Origin: Bacillota bacterium
Lineage (GTDB): Bacteria; Bacillota; Clostridia; Christensenellales; CAG-138
DNA length: 10,308 bases
Assembly (NCBI GenBank): GCA_023416175.1
Contig: JAEZIE010000052.1
Coordinates: 1 to 10,308 of the forward strand
Direction of reading: 5' to 3'
Below the pieces are notes generated by a model that saw only the letters and a program-made list of their open reading frames with translations, was not told the origin of the DNA and ran no database searches. The translations under genes and the position numbers were made by a program. Positions 1-7,012 of the stretch are shown piece by piece; position 1 is the stretch's first letter; each line of letters begins with the position of its first letter.

Positions 1-14
1 GCCATAATAGCAGT

Positions 15-44
15 AGTATACCATTTCATCGTCATGAAGGACAA
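15..44 (-). promoter_or_regulatory. Candidate promoter reading out of the window on the minus strand
   Basis: On the minus strand TTGTCC (39-44) is followed after 18 bases by TATACT (15-20), with an extended -10 TGG just before it. The -10 matches the consensus in five of six positions and the -35 in four of six. Transcription would begin at the window edge, pointing to a separately transcribed gene just outside. The rest of bases 1-139 holds only the weak hairpin. Confidence 0.4.
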
Positions 45-87
45 AGAAAATTTCCCTAAAAATCAAAATAATCCCGCTTTATTGACT

Positions 88-122
88 TGCCCGCGCGCAA
101 TCATCCCTTTTACACGCGGGCA
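88..122 (-). terminator. Possible weak terminator hairpin after the GH1 gene
   Basis: TGCCCGCG (88-95) and CGCGGGCA (115-122) form an 8-bp GC-rich stem with a 19-base loop, starting about 17 bases after the GH1 stop. On the minus strand no U-run follows directly; the nearest T-rich stretches come more than 20 bases later. It is the best candidate for the operon end, but it is weak as an intrinsic terminator and may instead protect the mRNA 3' end. Confidence 0.4.
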
Positions 123-139
123 CAGGAGCCGTTCTATTT

Positions 140-1486
140 TTAAAGTGTTTCGCCATTGGTCTCAATGACGTCGGCATAGAAGAGAGCCGAATCCTTCAGA
201 ATGCGCTGTTGGGTTGGATAGTCTACATATACAATACCAAACCGTTCATCATATCCGCTTGCCCACTCAAAATTATCCAGGAAGCTCCAGTGTAGATACC
301 CTAAAACGGGTGCACCTTCTTCGATGGATTTTTTGAGCTCTCGCAGATACCGGTGCAGGTAATCAATACGGTCCGGATCGTGCACCTTCCCGTCCAGGTA
401 TATGCGGTCATTGCAGGATTGCCCGTTTTCCGTAATATATATGGGCAGCTTGTAGCGCCTGTATAGATTCAGCATGCCATAACGCATGACTTCCGGTGTC
501 ACCGGCCACTTTGTGGCAGTCAGCGGGAAGCCTTCATGCCGCTTGACGAGCCTGCCATTCTCATCGGTGCCGCTTCCACTGTAGACGTTCACACCCAAAA
601 AGTCCGGCTTTTCAACAAGGTCCCAATCACTCTGCGGTACGGATTGGGCAAATTCGCGCAAGAACATGGGCGCGTCGTCATCGAATTTATGGAACATAAC
701 TTCGTCCATATAGGCGTTGAACGTAAACGCCCAATCGTCGTCTGTTAAGTGGAAAGACGCGTGATATGCCGCCTCCCGGTTGGCGGGCGTATCCGCAATC
801 GGATAGCAAAGCCGTCCGCAGGGAACAACACCAACCAGAACCGGCGACGCACTGTTTTCCCGCAGCGCCTTTGTTGCAACGCCATGGGCGAGCACCAAAT
901 GGTGCATGCACTTTGCCTGCTCCTCATTGGAAAGCTGCAGCCCCGGCGCATGCTCCCCGTTTCCGTAGCCAAGGCCGACCACACACTGCGGCTCGTTGAT
1001 GGTCATGTAGGTTTTTACACGCCCATCAAAGCGCCTTGCGATTACGCCTGCATAAACCGCGAACGCGTCTACGGTGGCGCGGTTGAGCCAGCCGCCCTCC
1101 TTTTGCAATGCGCTGGGCAGATCCCAGTGATAAAGCGTCACCCAGGGCTCAATGCCGTGGCTTAGTAGCGTATCGATCAAGCGGTCATAAAACGCCAGTC
1201 CCGCCTCATTGGTTTCACCCGTACCATTTGGCATGACGCGTGGCCAACTGACCGAAAAACGGTAAACCTTGATGCCGATCTTTTTCATCAGCGCGATGTC
1301 TTCCTCGTAGCGGTGATAGAAATCGCAGGCGACGTCGCCCGTATCGTCATTGCTTATATGCCCCCTGCCTGTTTCATGGGAAAAATCGTCCCAAATGCTC
1401 GGGCCCTTGCCGTCCAAGTTCCACGCGCCTTCGCACTGGTAGGAAGCGCAGGCTGCACCCCATACAAACCCTTTGGGAAAACTCAT
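140..1486 (-). CDS. GH1 beta-glucosidase, cytoplasmic, unphosphorylated-substrate type
   Basis: A 448-residue family 1 glycoside hydrolase, full length for the family. It is a retaining beta-glycosidase that should release glucose from cellobiose and similar beta-glucosides in the cytoplasm. The N-terminus carries the family signature around residues 4-21 (FPKGFVWGAACASYQCEGA), although Cys13 and Cys18 replace the usual Thr and Ile/Val. The acid/base is Glu165 in TINEP and the nucleophile is Glu353 in ITENG. Gln17, His120-Trp121, Asn164 and Tyr302 complete the expected sugar site. Glu407-Trp408 in DNFEWASGY is typical of enzymes for unphosphorylated sugars; the Ser/Lys/Tyr phosphate-binding pattern of 6-phospho-beta-glucosidases is not seen there. 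There is no signal peptide. The ATG has GAGGTG five bases upstream. It is the last gene of the operon, 31 bases after the GH3 gene. Family assignment is very secure. The exact substrate (glucoside, galactoside or fucoside) is inferred. Confidence 0.96.
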   Translation of the reverse strand: MSFPKGFVWGAACASYQCEGAWNLDGKGPSIWDDFSHETGRGHISNDDTGDVACDFYHRYEEDIALMKKIGIKVYRFSVSWPRVMPNGTGETNEAGLAFYDRLIDTLLSHGIEPWVTLYHWDLPSALQKEGGWLNRATVDAFAVYAGVIARRFDGRVKTYMTINEPQCVVGLGYGNGEHAPGLQLSNEEQAKCMHHLVLAHGVATKALRENSASPVLVGVVPCGRLCYPIADTPANREAAYHASFHLTDDDWAFTFNAYMDEVMFHKFDDDAPMFLREFAQSVPQSDWDLVEKPDFLGVNVYSGSGTDENGRLVKRHEGFPLTATKWPVTPEVMRYGMLNLYRRYKLPIYITENGQSCNDRIYLDGKVHDPDRIDYLHRYLRELKKSIEEGAPVLGYLHWSFLDNFEWASGYDERFGIVYVDYPTQQRILKDSALFYADVIETNGETL

Positions 1487-1517
1487 GTCGTCACCTCTAG
1501 CTAGTATTTTCCGGCTT

Positions 1518-3791
1518 TTAAGCCCGATTGAGTTCGTTCAAAAGCAGTTCGGTCTGCTCCTCTGAAATCTGGTCATTGCCAAAGCTGAGCGCGGCCCGAA
1601 GCGGCATGTACTGCAGCATGGCCTCCATCATTTCGGACGAGATGGCTTCTTTGGCCGTATCGGAAGCTGCATCATCCTGCGGCGCCAAAGCATTGACAAT
1701 GCCGTCCATAAACGGTTTTAATGCGGATTTTGCACGCGGGTCGGCCATGATATCCATGAATATGCTGTTCATATCATATCGAACGGGCAGCTTTACGGTG
1801 GAATGAACCGTTACCGTCTTTTTGAGCACGATATTTTGGGACGACTTGCCGATGAGGATGTCGAATTCTCCGCTTTCCACATGCCAGTCGTGTAGCTCCA
1901 CGTTCCAGTACGCAAACGCGCGCTTGTTCAGCGTAAAGCGGACGGTCTTGGTTTCCCCTGGCAGCAGCGCCACCTTTTCAAAGCCTTTGAGCTCCTTTTC
2001 GGGGCGGATAGGGGTACTGACTTTATCCGCAACGTAAAGCTGTACAATCTCTTTTCCAAACACCTTGCCTGTGTTTGTGACGTCAACCGATACACGCATA
2101 CAATCGGTATCGTTCATTTCGTCCTTATCGACCCGGAGATTGGCGTACTTAAATGTTGTGTAGGAAAGCCCGAACCCGAATGGGAAGAGCACATCCATTT
2201 TCTTTTTGTCATAATACCGGTACCCCACGAAAACGCCTTCCCGGTATTCGGCAATGTCCTTTTCCCCGCCGTAGAACAGGTAGGAAGGGTTATCCTCCAG
2301 CTTATTCGGGAATGTCTCGGGCAGCTTGCCGCAGGGATTCGCCTCACCAAACAGCACGCGTACCGTTGCGATACCCACGGCCTGGCCGCCTAAGTATGCC
2401 TCCAATATACCTTTTACCTCGTTTACCCAGGGCATTTCCACGGGCGACCCGTTGTGCAGCACCACCACCGTATTGGGATTGGCTTGGGCAACGGCCTGGA
2501 TCAGGCGATTTTGGCAATCCGGCAGGCGCATATGCGTGCGGTCGTATCCTTCGGATTCGTAAGCGTCGGGGAGCCCCGCAAACACCACCGCAACTTTGGA
2601 GGTTTTCGCAAGCAGTACCGCCTCTTCGATTAGAGCGTCTGTTGTTTCGTCCTTGTCAATGTCAAAGCCCTTCGCATACGCGATGTTGGGGATGCCCGAC
2701 GCAGCCTCAACCGAGCTGGTGGTTTGGAAGCAGTTGATATGCGAGCTTCCGCCGCCCTGAAAGCGCGGCTTTTGCGCGAATTCGCCGATAAAGGCGACGC
2801 TGTCACCAGATTTTAGCGGCAGGATTTCATCCGTATTTTTTAAGAGCACCATACATTCTTCCGACAGCCGGGCGCTTAAAGCATGCTGTGCCTCCTTATC
2901 CCATTCAGTTTCGGGTTTTGCGGATTCAAGATAGCGATAGTTCATGGTCAATATCCGCTCCACGGCCAAGTCCAGAAGCTTCTCATCAAGCTCCCCGGCG
3001 CGGACAGCATCCACAATCTTCTTATCGTTTACGCCGCCGGATGCGGGCATTTCAAGATCGACGCCCGCTGCAAGCCCTTTCACGCGATCCGCCACTGCGC
3101 CCCAGTCGGTAACGACATACCCGTCAAAGCCCCACTCGTTGCGCAGGATATCCGTCATGAGCAAATGGTTCTCCGAGGCAAACGTGCCGTTGATTTTGTT
3201 ATAGGAGCACATGACTGTCCAGGGCTTTTCCTGCCGCACAGGGGTTTCAAACGCCGCAAGGTAGATTTCCCGCAGAGTACGCTCATCCACCTCGGAACTA
3301 CTTGACATGCGGCGGTGCTCCTGACTGTTTGCGGCATAATGTTTCAGGCTGGTGCCGACGTTTCTTGACTGAACGCCCTTGATGTGGGCGGCCGCTATCT
3401 CACCCGCCAGGTACGGGTCCTCTGAAAAATATTCGAAGTTGCGCCCGCACAGCGGTGAACGCTTGATATTAACCGCAGGGCCCAGCACCACGCTGAGCCT
3501 TTCCGCTTGGCAGGCATCCCCGATACCCTCTCCCAATGTGGTCAGAAGCGCCCGGTCAAAGGATGCCGCCGTTGCGCACCCCGCAGGGAAGCACACCGCT
3601 TTGATGCTTTCGTTTACCGCCAAATGGTCAGCACTTTCTGATTGCTTGCGTAAGCCGTGGGGGCCATCGCTCATCATAACGGAAGGGATGCCGAGCCGCT
3701 CCACGGGCTTGGTGTGCCAGAAGTCCAGGCCCGAACAGAGGGATGCCTTTTCCTCGAGCGTCATTTGCGAAACCAGACGTTTTACATCCAT
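1518..3791 (-). CDS. GH3 beta-glucosidase-type glycoside hydrolase, cytoplasmic, with C-terminal helical tail
   Basis: A 757-residue family 3 glycoside hydrolase expected to remove non-reducing terminal beta-linked sugars from imported oligosaccharides. The N-terminal barrel covers about residues 1-290. It has the Lys150-His151 motif (KHYAANSQEHRR) and the nucleophile Asp229 in GFDGYVVTDW. The alpha/beta sandwich follows at about 310-545. Glu414 in YESEGYDRTH is the likely acid/base, by analogy with the EGFDR/EGYDR motif of characterised GH3 beta-glucosidases. A fibronectin III-like domain spans about 560-660 (EIVQLYVAD, RPEKELKGFEKV). No PA14 insertion is evident. A predicted helical tail covers about 665-757. 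There is no signal peptide, so the enzyme is probably intracellular. The chosen ATG has GAGGTG six bases upstream; the in-frame ATGs at 3809 and 3821 lack ribosome sites. Beta-xylosidase or mixed activity cannot be excluded from sequence. Confidence 0.95.
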   Translation of the reverse strand: MDVKRLVSQMTLEEKASLCSGLDFWHTKPVERLGIPSVMMSDGPHGLRKQSESADHLAVNESIKAVCFPAGCATAASFDRALLTTLGEGIGDACQAERLSVVLGPAVNIKRSPLCGRNFEYFSEDPYLAGEIAAAHIKGVQSRNVGTSLKHYAANSQEHRRMSSSSEVDERTLREIYLAAFETPVRQEKPWTVMCSYNKINGTFASENHLLMTDILRNEWGFDGYVVTDWGAVADRVKGLAAGVDLEMPASGGVNDKKIVDAVRAGELDEKLLDLAVERILTMNYRYLESAKPETEWDKEAQHALSARLSEECMVLLKNTDEILPLKSGDSVAFIGEFAQKPRFQGGGSSHINCFQTTSSVEAASGIPNIAYAKGFDIDKDETTDALIEEAVLLAKTSKVAVVFAGLPDAYESEGYDRTHMRLPDCQNRLIQAVAQANPNTVVVLHNGSPVEMPWVNEVKGILEAYLGGQAVGIATVRVLFGEANPCGKLPETFPNKLEDNPSYLFYGGEKDIAEYREGVFVGYRYYDKKKMDVLFPFGFGLSYTTFKYANLRVDKDEMNDTDCMRVSVDVTNTGKVFGKEIVQLYVADKVSTPIRPEKELKGFEKVALLPGETKTVRFTLNKRAFAYWNVELHDWHVESGEFDILIGKSSQNIVLKKTVTVHSTVKLPVRYDMNSIFMDIMADPRAKSALKPFMDGIVNALAPQDDAASDTAKEAISSEMMEAMLQYMPLRAALSFGNDQISEEQTELLLNELNRA

Positions 3792-3872
3792 GTATTGCAC
3801 CTCTTTCATGCGTTGATGCATTCATTCTATCAATGCTTCCTGCATACGCATATCAACGCGGTTATGTTTTTA
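3792..3872 (-). promoter_or_regulatory. 81-base structured spacer upstream of the GH3 gene
   Basis: This gap separates the transport genes from the hydrolase genes. Bases 3810-3817 (GCGTTGAT) pair exactly with 3852-3859 (ATCAACGC). The pairing can extend through 3818-3822 (GCATT) with 3832-3836 (AATGC), giving 13 base pairs interrupted by a 15-base bulge. The structure ends just before the GH3 ribosome site (GAGGTG at 3798-3803). No U-tract follows it, so it is not a classic terminator, and I could not place a convincing internal promoter. It may affect mRNA processing or translation of the hydrolases, or be an operator. Confidence 0.4.
3798..3803 (-). promoter_or_regulatory. Ribosome binding site fixing the start of the GH3 gene
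   Basis: GAGGTG on the minus strand, in the context AAAGAGGTG, six bases before the ATG at 3791. It lies just after the structured spacer, so folding there could influence access to it. Confidence 0.8.
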
Positions 3873-4736
3873 TCATACCGGTTTGTCATTTTTTGCGTTG
3901 GATACGGTGGAGAGATCCCACTCCTCATAGATCTTCGGAACATCACTGATCAGGCGCTTGGTATAAGGCGCCTTAGGCGTAAGAATCACTTCGTCCGCCG
4001 TGCCGCTTTCCACGAATTTGCCGCGCTCCATAATGTACACGCTATCCGATATGTAATAGGCAAGCCCGATATCGTGCGTAATGAATATGATGGTCATACC
4101 GGTTTCGTTGCGCAGCTGCAGCAGCATATCCAGTATGGTCGCGCGCGAGCAGGCGTCGATCATGGAGGTGGGCTCGTCGGCCAGCAGGATCTTGGGCTTA
4201 AGCAGGAAGATACGCGCGATCATCAGCCGCTGCATCTGTCCACCTGAAAGCTCAAACGGATACTTGTTGGTCAGCTCCGCGTATTTCAGATTGACGAAGC
4301 TGCAGGCCTCCGTCATCATCTCCACTTTTTTTTCATATGGGAGCCGCCGTCCGCCGCGCATATGGATGCAATCCATCAATACCGTATCAATTTTATTGAA
4401 CATGTTAAATGACGAGAACGGATCCTGAAATATGGCCTGTATGCCCTTCCAATACTCCCGCTTTTTCTTCTGCGTACCGATATCCCGCTTTTTGCCTTGA
4501 AAGAAGATATCGCCTTCCGTTACGCTGGTAAGCCCCAAGAGCATTTTCGCCAGCGTCGTCTTACCGCTCCCCGATTCGCCTACAATGGAAATAAGTTCGC
4601 CCTCGCGGAAGGCAAAATCCACATGGTTGACCGCGACATTCCGCTTGTCCCCCATGCCGTATACCTTGGTGACGCCTGTGCCGCTTAAACAAAGCGGGCG
4701 GTCCTCCAAATTTGCTCTCTTTGCCGCCTCACTCAT
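3873..4736 (-). CDS. Opp/Dpp-type ABC transporter ATPase, second subunit (OppF/DppF-like)
   Basis: A 287-residue nucleotide-binding subunit that should pair with the ATPase encoded just upstream to power oligosaccharide import. All ABC motifs are intact: Walker A GESGSGKTT (53-61), Q-loop Gln104 in AIFQDPFSSF, signature LSGGQMQR (163-170), Walker B ILLADEP with Glu188, and switch His221 in FITHDIG. The D-loop region reads EPTSMIDA, which I recall as common among glycoside-type Opp ATPases. The C-terminus is short (PYTKRLISDVPKIYEEW) and lacks the cysteine cluster of its partner. The ATG at 4736 is chosen because GGGAGGTG lies eight bases upstream and because the start overlaps the previous stop in ATGAGTGA. 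A longer in-frame reading from 4799 lies inside the upstream gene and adds no conserved sequence. The ATPase family is certain. The substrate is inferred from the neighbouring glycosidases. Confidence 0.95.
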   Translation of the reverse strand: MSEAAKRANLEDRPLCLSGTGVTKVYGMGDKRNVAVNHVDFAFREGELISIVGESGSGKTTLAKMLLGLTSVTEGDIFFQGKKRDIGTQKKKREYWKGIQAIFQDPFSSFNMFNKIDTVLMDCIHMRGGRRLPYEKKVEMMTEACSFVNLKYAELTNKYPFELSGGQMQRLMIARIFLLKPKILLADEPTSMIDACSRATILDMLLQLRNETGMTIIFITHDIGLAYYISDSVYIMERGKFVESGTADEVILTPKAPYTKRLISDVPKIYEEWDLSTVSNAKNDKPV

Positions 4737-5736
4737 GTTCGTACACCTCCCTGAGCTTTTCTGCGGGGATGATGCAGCGGTACGCACGCCCGCCCTCAAT
4801 TTCGGTAAGCGGAATGCTCACGAATCTGCATTCCGGTTTCACGTATTTGCATCGTTCAGCAAACCGGCATCCGCAGGGCGGATTTTTGAGATTGGGCGGC
4901 GTGCCGGGTATGGCGCTCAACTTGGCATCCCGCACGCCCTCCTCGGGTACGATGATAGAGCCCATGAGCCCTTTGGAATACGGATGGATGGGGTCAAACA
5001 CCATCTCTTTTGCGGTACCTTTTTCCACGATCTGCCCTGCATACATGACCATGATGTCGTCGGTCACATTGTAGAGAAGCGGCAATTCGTGAGTGATGAA
5101 TATCATGGACTTGATATAGCCTTGTTCCATGAGATCTTTTAGCATTTTGATAACCATCTTCTGGCTGGTAACGTCCAGTGCGCTCGACGGTTCATCCGCA
5201 ATGAGTACCTTGGGGCAAAGTATGGTGGAGATTGCGATGACCGTACGCTGCTTCATGCCGCCGGAAAGCTCCACGGGATACCGCTCCAGCACATCCACGG
5301 GCAAGCCGAGTACAGAAAATCGCTCCTTTGCCATATCGTGAATCTCTTTTTGGGTGGCTTTGGGGTCGTGCGCGCGAACGACGTCCTCAATAAAACGGAT
5401 AATTCTGCGGGTGGGGTTGAGCGCGTTCATAGCCGCCTGCGGAATATACGCAATCTCGGTGCCCAGTATTGACTTTCGCACCTCGTCCGGTTTCATGCAG
5501 GAGATGTTGCGCCCATCCAGTATGATATCCCCGCACATGTAGTGGAGCGGCGCGAAATAATATCCCATGAGGCTAAGCGCCAGCGTTGATTTTCCGCATC
5601 CGCTTTCTCCGGCGATCCCTAACGACTTGCCCTCCTCTACCTTGAAGGATACCTCGTTCACCGCATAGACGCTCTCGCAGAATCTTGTAACATATTTGGT
5701 TGTAAGGCCATTGACCTCAAGCATTGTCCGTCCCAT
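4729..5736 (-). CDS. Opp/Dpp-type ABC transporter ATPase, first subunit (OppD/DppD-like) with cysteine cluster
   Basis: A 335-residue nucleotide-binding subunit of a peptide/oligosaccharide ABC importer. Walker A is GESGCGKST (43-51), the Q-loop is Gln100 in AYIPQAAMN, the signature is LSGGMKQR (157-164), Walker B is VLIADEP with Glu182, and the switch His216 sits in FITHEL. The C-terminal oligopeptide-transporter domain starts around HPYSKGLMGS (251-260) and contains IPGTPPNLKNPPCGCRFAER. Cysteines 290, 296, 303 and 321 follow the pattern that in DppD/OppD homologues holds a [4Fe-4S] cluster; Cys288 is an extra one. The ATG has AGGAGG six bases upstream, and that site overlaps the TAG stop of the preceding permease. 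The 8-base overlap with the next ATPase suggests translational coupling and equal amounts of the two subunits. Confidence 0.95.
   Translation of the reverse strand: MGRTMLEVNGLTTKYVTRFCESVYAVNEVSFKVEEGKSLGIAGESGCGKSTLALSLMGYYFAPLHYMCGDIILDGRNISCMKPDEVRKSILGTEIAYIPQAAMNALNPTRRIIRFIEDVVRAHDPKATQKEIHDMAKERFSVLGLPVDVLERYPVELSGGMKQRTVIAISTILCPKVLIADEPSSALDVTSQKMVIKMLKDLMEQGYIKSMIFITHELPLLYNVTDDIMVMYAGQIVEKGTAKEMVFDPIHPYSKGLMGSIIVPEEGVRDAKLSAIPGTPPNLKNPPCGCRFAERCKYVKPECRFVSIPLTEIEGGRAYRCIIPAEKLREVYEHE
4744..4751 (-). promoter_or_regulatory. Ribosome binding site fixing the start of the second ATPase
   Basis: GGGAGGTG on the minus strand inside the 3' end of the first ATPase gene, placed for the ATG at 4736. 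It decides the start against the longer in-frame reading from 4799. Confidence 0.8.
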
Positions 5737-5742
5737 ATCTGG

Positions 5743-5748
5743 CCTCCT
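5743..5748 (-). promoter_or_regulatory. Ribosome binding site of the first ATPase, overlapping the upstream stop codon
   Basis: AGGAGG on the minus strand, six bases before the ATG at 5736. It shares bases with the TAG stop of the second permease (5747-5749), which suggests coupled translation. It favours this ATG over the in-frame one at 5724. Confidence 0.85.
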
Positions 5749-7000
5749 AATCCCGTAAAGTAGGATTGAATACCTGGTCCAGGCCGGTATTCATCAAATT
5801 CAGCGAGAAGCTGACGAGCGCAATGACGAGCAGTACGGGGAAATACGCCCACCATGCGCCGACAAGCGGTGCCGAGTACGCTGTCGCCCATTGCATCATC
5901 AAGCCCAGCGTCGGAATTTCCGTGGTTCTGGGCCCCAGGCCAATCATGGAGAGCTGCGCTTCCGCAAGGATGGCGGAGCTTATTTGCAAGATAAGCGCCA
6001 TTACCACATAGGAGGCGATGTAGGGCAGAATATCCGTCATAATGATGCGCAAAAGACTGTGCCCTGAAATTTTAGAAAGATTGACATGATCCCGACTGCG
6101 CAGGGAAATCACCTGCGAACGAACCGCCCTTGCCGTCCAAAACCATGCGGTAAGGCCGATAACAATGGCAACGGTCGTTGCACCTCGCTGGTCCTGCCCT
6201 ATCGCAAACGATATGAGGATCAGAAGCACGAACGTTGGAATCACAGTAAACAGATTTGTAAAAAACATGATGATATCGTCTACCACACCGCCCAAGTATC
6301 CCGCGAGCAACCCCAGCACGAGACCGATAAACGTTGCGATAACGCCCGCGACAAGCCCAATCAGCAGCGATGTTCCTAAGGCGGATACGAGCTCTGTGAG
6401 CATATCCCGCCCATAATTATCGGTGCCGAGCAGCAATGGCTTGACATTTGCCACCTCGGACAGGTTGACATAATCCGTATCCGCAATTTCCGCTACCGGC
6501 TCAAGCTCCCCGGTTTCCGCATTCTTCTGCATCACAGTAAGTTCCCCGCCTGTGAGCATACTTGAGAGCGCCTTATTAAGCCTTGCGTAATATTTGCGCT
6601 TTGCGCTGGTCATGCCTTGGAACCTGAGCGTTTCGTCGTAATTGTTGAACCACAGCTCAAGCAACGACGTGGTATCATTGGTATCTATTTGACTCTCCGG
6701 GATACCGAAAGCCGTAAGCCACTTCACCATCTCCGCTTTGTCCTCCTCACCGAGCCTGTCGGCAAGGCGCTTTTGCGCGGCATCTTCGAGCTTCATTGTA
6801 TATTTTGATTGCGTACCGATGCTGTCCGCCACAGATAAATAGGTTCCCGGCTTCATGAATGAGCCGAGACCTATGATCTTTAGCGGTTCGTCCGGAACGA
6901 TGAGGGGATAGATGATGATCATAAGCAGCAGGAACATCATAATGGCGAACCCAACTGCGAAATTAGGGGATTTGAATACTTGGCGTAGCGTCCTTTTCAT
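5747..7000 (-). CDS. Opp/Dpp-type ABC transporter permease, second subunit (OppC/DppC-like) with large extracytoplasmic insertion
   Basis: A 417-residue membrane subunit, longer than the roughly 280-340 residues usual for the family. A first membrane helix (about 15-36) is followed by a polar, charged stretch of about 150 residues (about 37-190) that should lie outside the cell. The standard permease module then begins at LLGTDNYGRDMLTELVSALG (189-208). Further membrane helices fall at about 205-235, 242-267, 274-292, 325-350 and 385-402. The ATPase-docking EAA-like loop is near residues 304-326 (DHVNLSKISGHSLLRIIMTD). The ATG follows the previous gene's stop by 10 bases, and its ribosome site (AGGGGG) overlaps that TAG. 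Together with the upstream permease it should form the translocation pore. The family is certain. The role of the insertion, perhaps contact with the binding protein, is inference. Confidence 0.95.
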   Translation of the reverse strand: MKRTLRQVFKSPNFAVGFAIMMFLLLMIIIYPLIVPDEPLKIIGLGSFMKPGTYLSVADSIGTQSKYTMKLEDAAQKRLADRLGEEDKAEMVKWLTAFGIPESQIDTNDTTSLLELWFNNYDETLRFQGMTSAKRKYYARLNKALSSMLTGGELTVMQKNAETGELEPVAEIADTDYVNLSEVANVKPLLLGTDNYGRDMLTELVSALGTSLLIGLVAGVIATFIGLVLGLLAGYLGGVVDDIIMFFTNLFTVIPTFVLLILISFAIGQDQRGATTVAIVIGLTAWFWTARAVRSQVISLRSRDHVNLSKISGHSLLRIIMTDILPYIASYVVMALILQISSAILAEAQLSMIGLGPRTTEIPTLGLMMQWATAYSAPLVGAWWAYFPVLLVIALVSFSLNLMNTGLDQVFNPTLRD

Positions 7001-7006
7001 AAATAG

Positions 7007-7012
7007 CCCCCT
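7007..7012 (-). promoter_or_regulatory. Ribosome binding site of the second permease, overlapping the upstream stop codon
   Basis: AGGGGG on the minus strand, six bases before the ATG at 7000. Its first two bases are part of the TAG stop of the first permease. It departs from the AGGAGG used elsewhere in the operon, so initiation here may rely partly on coupling to the upstream gene. Confidence 0.7.

Noticed and set aside
2153..2737. Plus-strand open frame of 194 codons inside the GH3 gene
   Set aside because: The Pro/Arg-rich composition is typical of a shadow frame, and it lies opposite the conserved GH3 sandwich domain.
3657..4247. Plus-strand open frame of 196 codons across the GH3/ATPase junction
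   Set aside because: It is antisense to two certain genes, has no ribosome site, and its composition does not resemble a protein family.
4737..4799. Longer N-terminus for the second ATPase
   Set aside because: It would overlap the first ATPase by 71 bases with no conserved residues; the ATG at 4736 has a good ribosome site and the usual short overlap.
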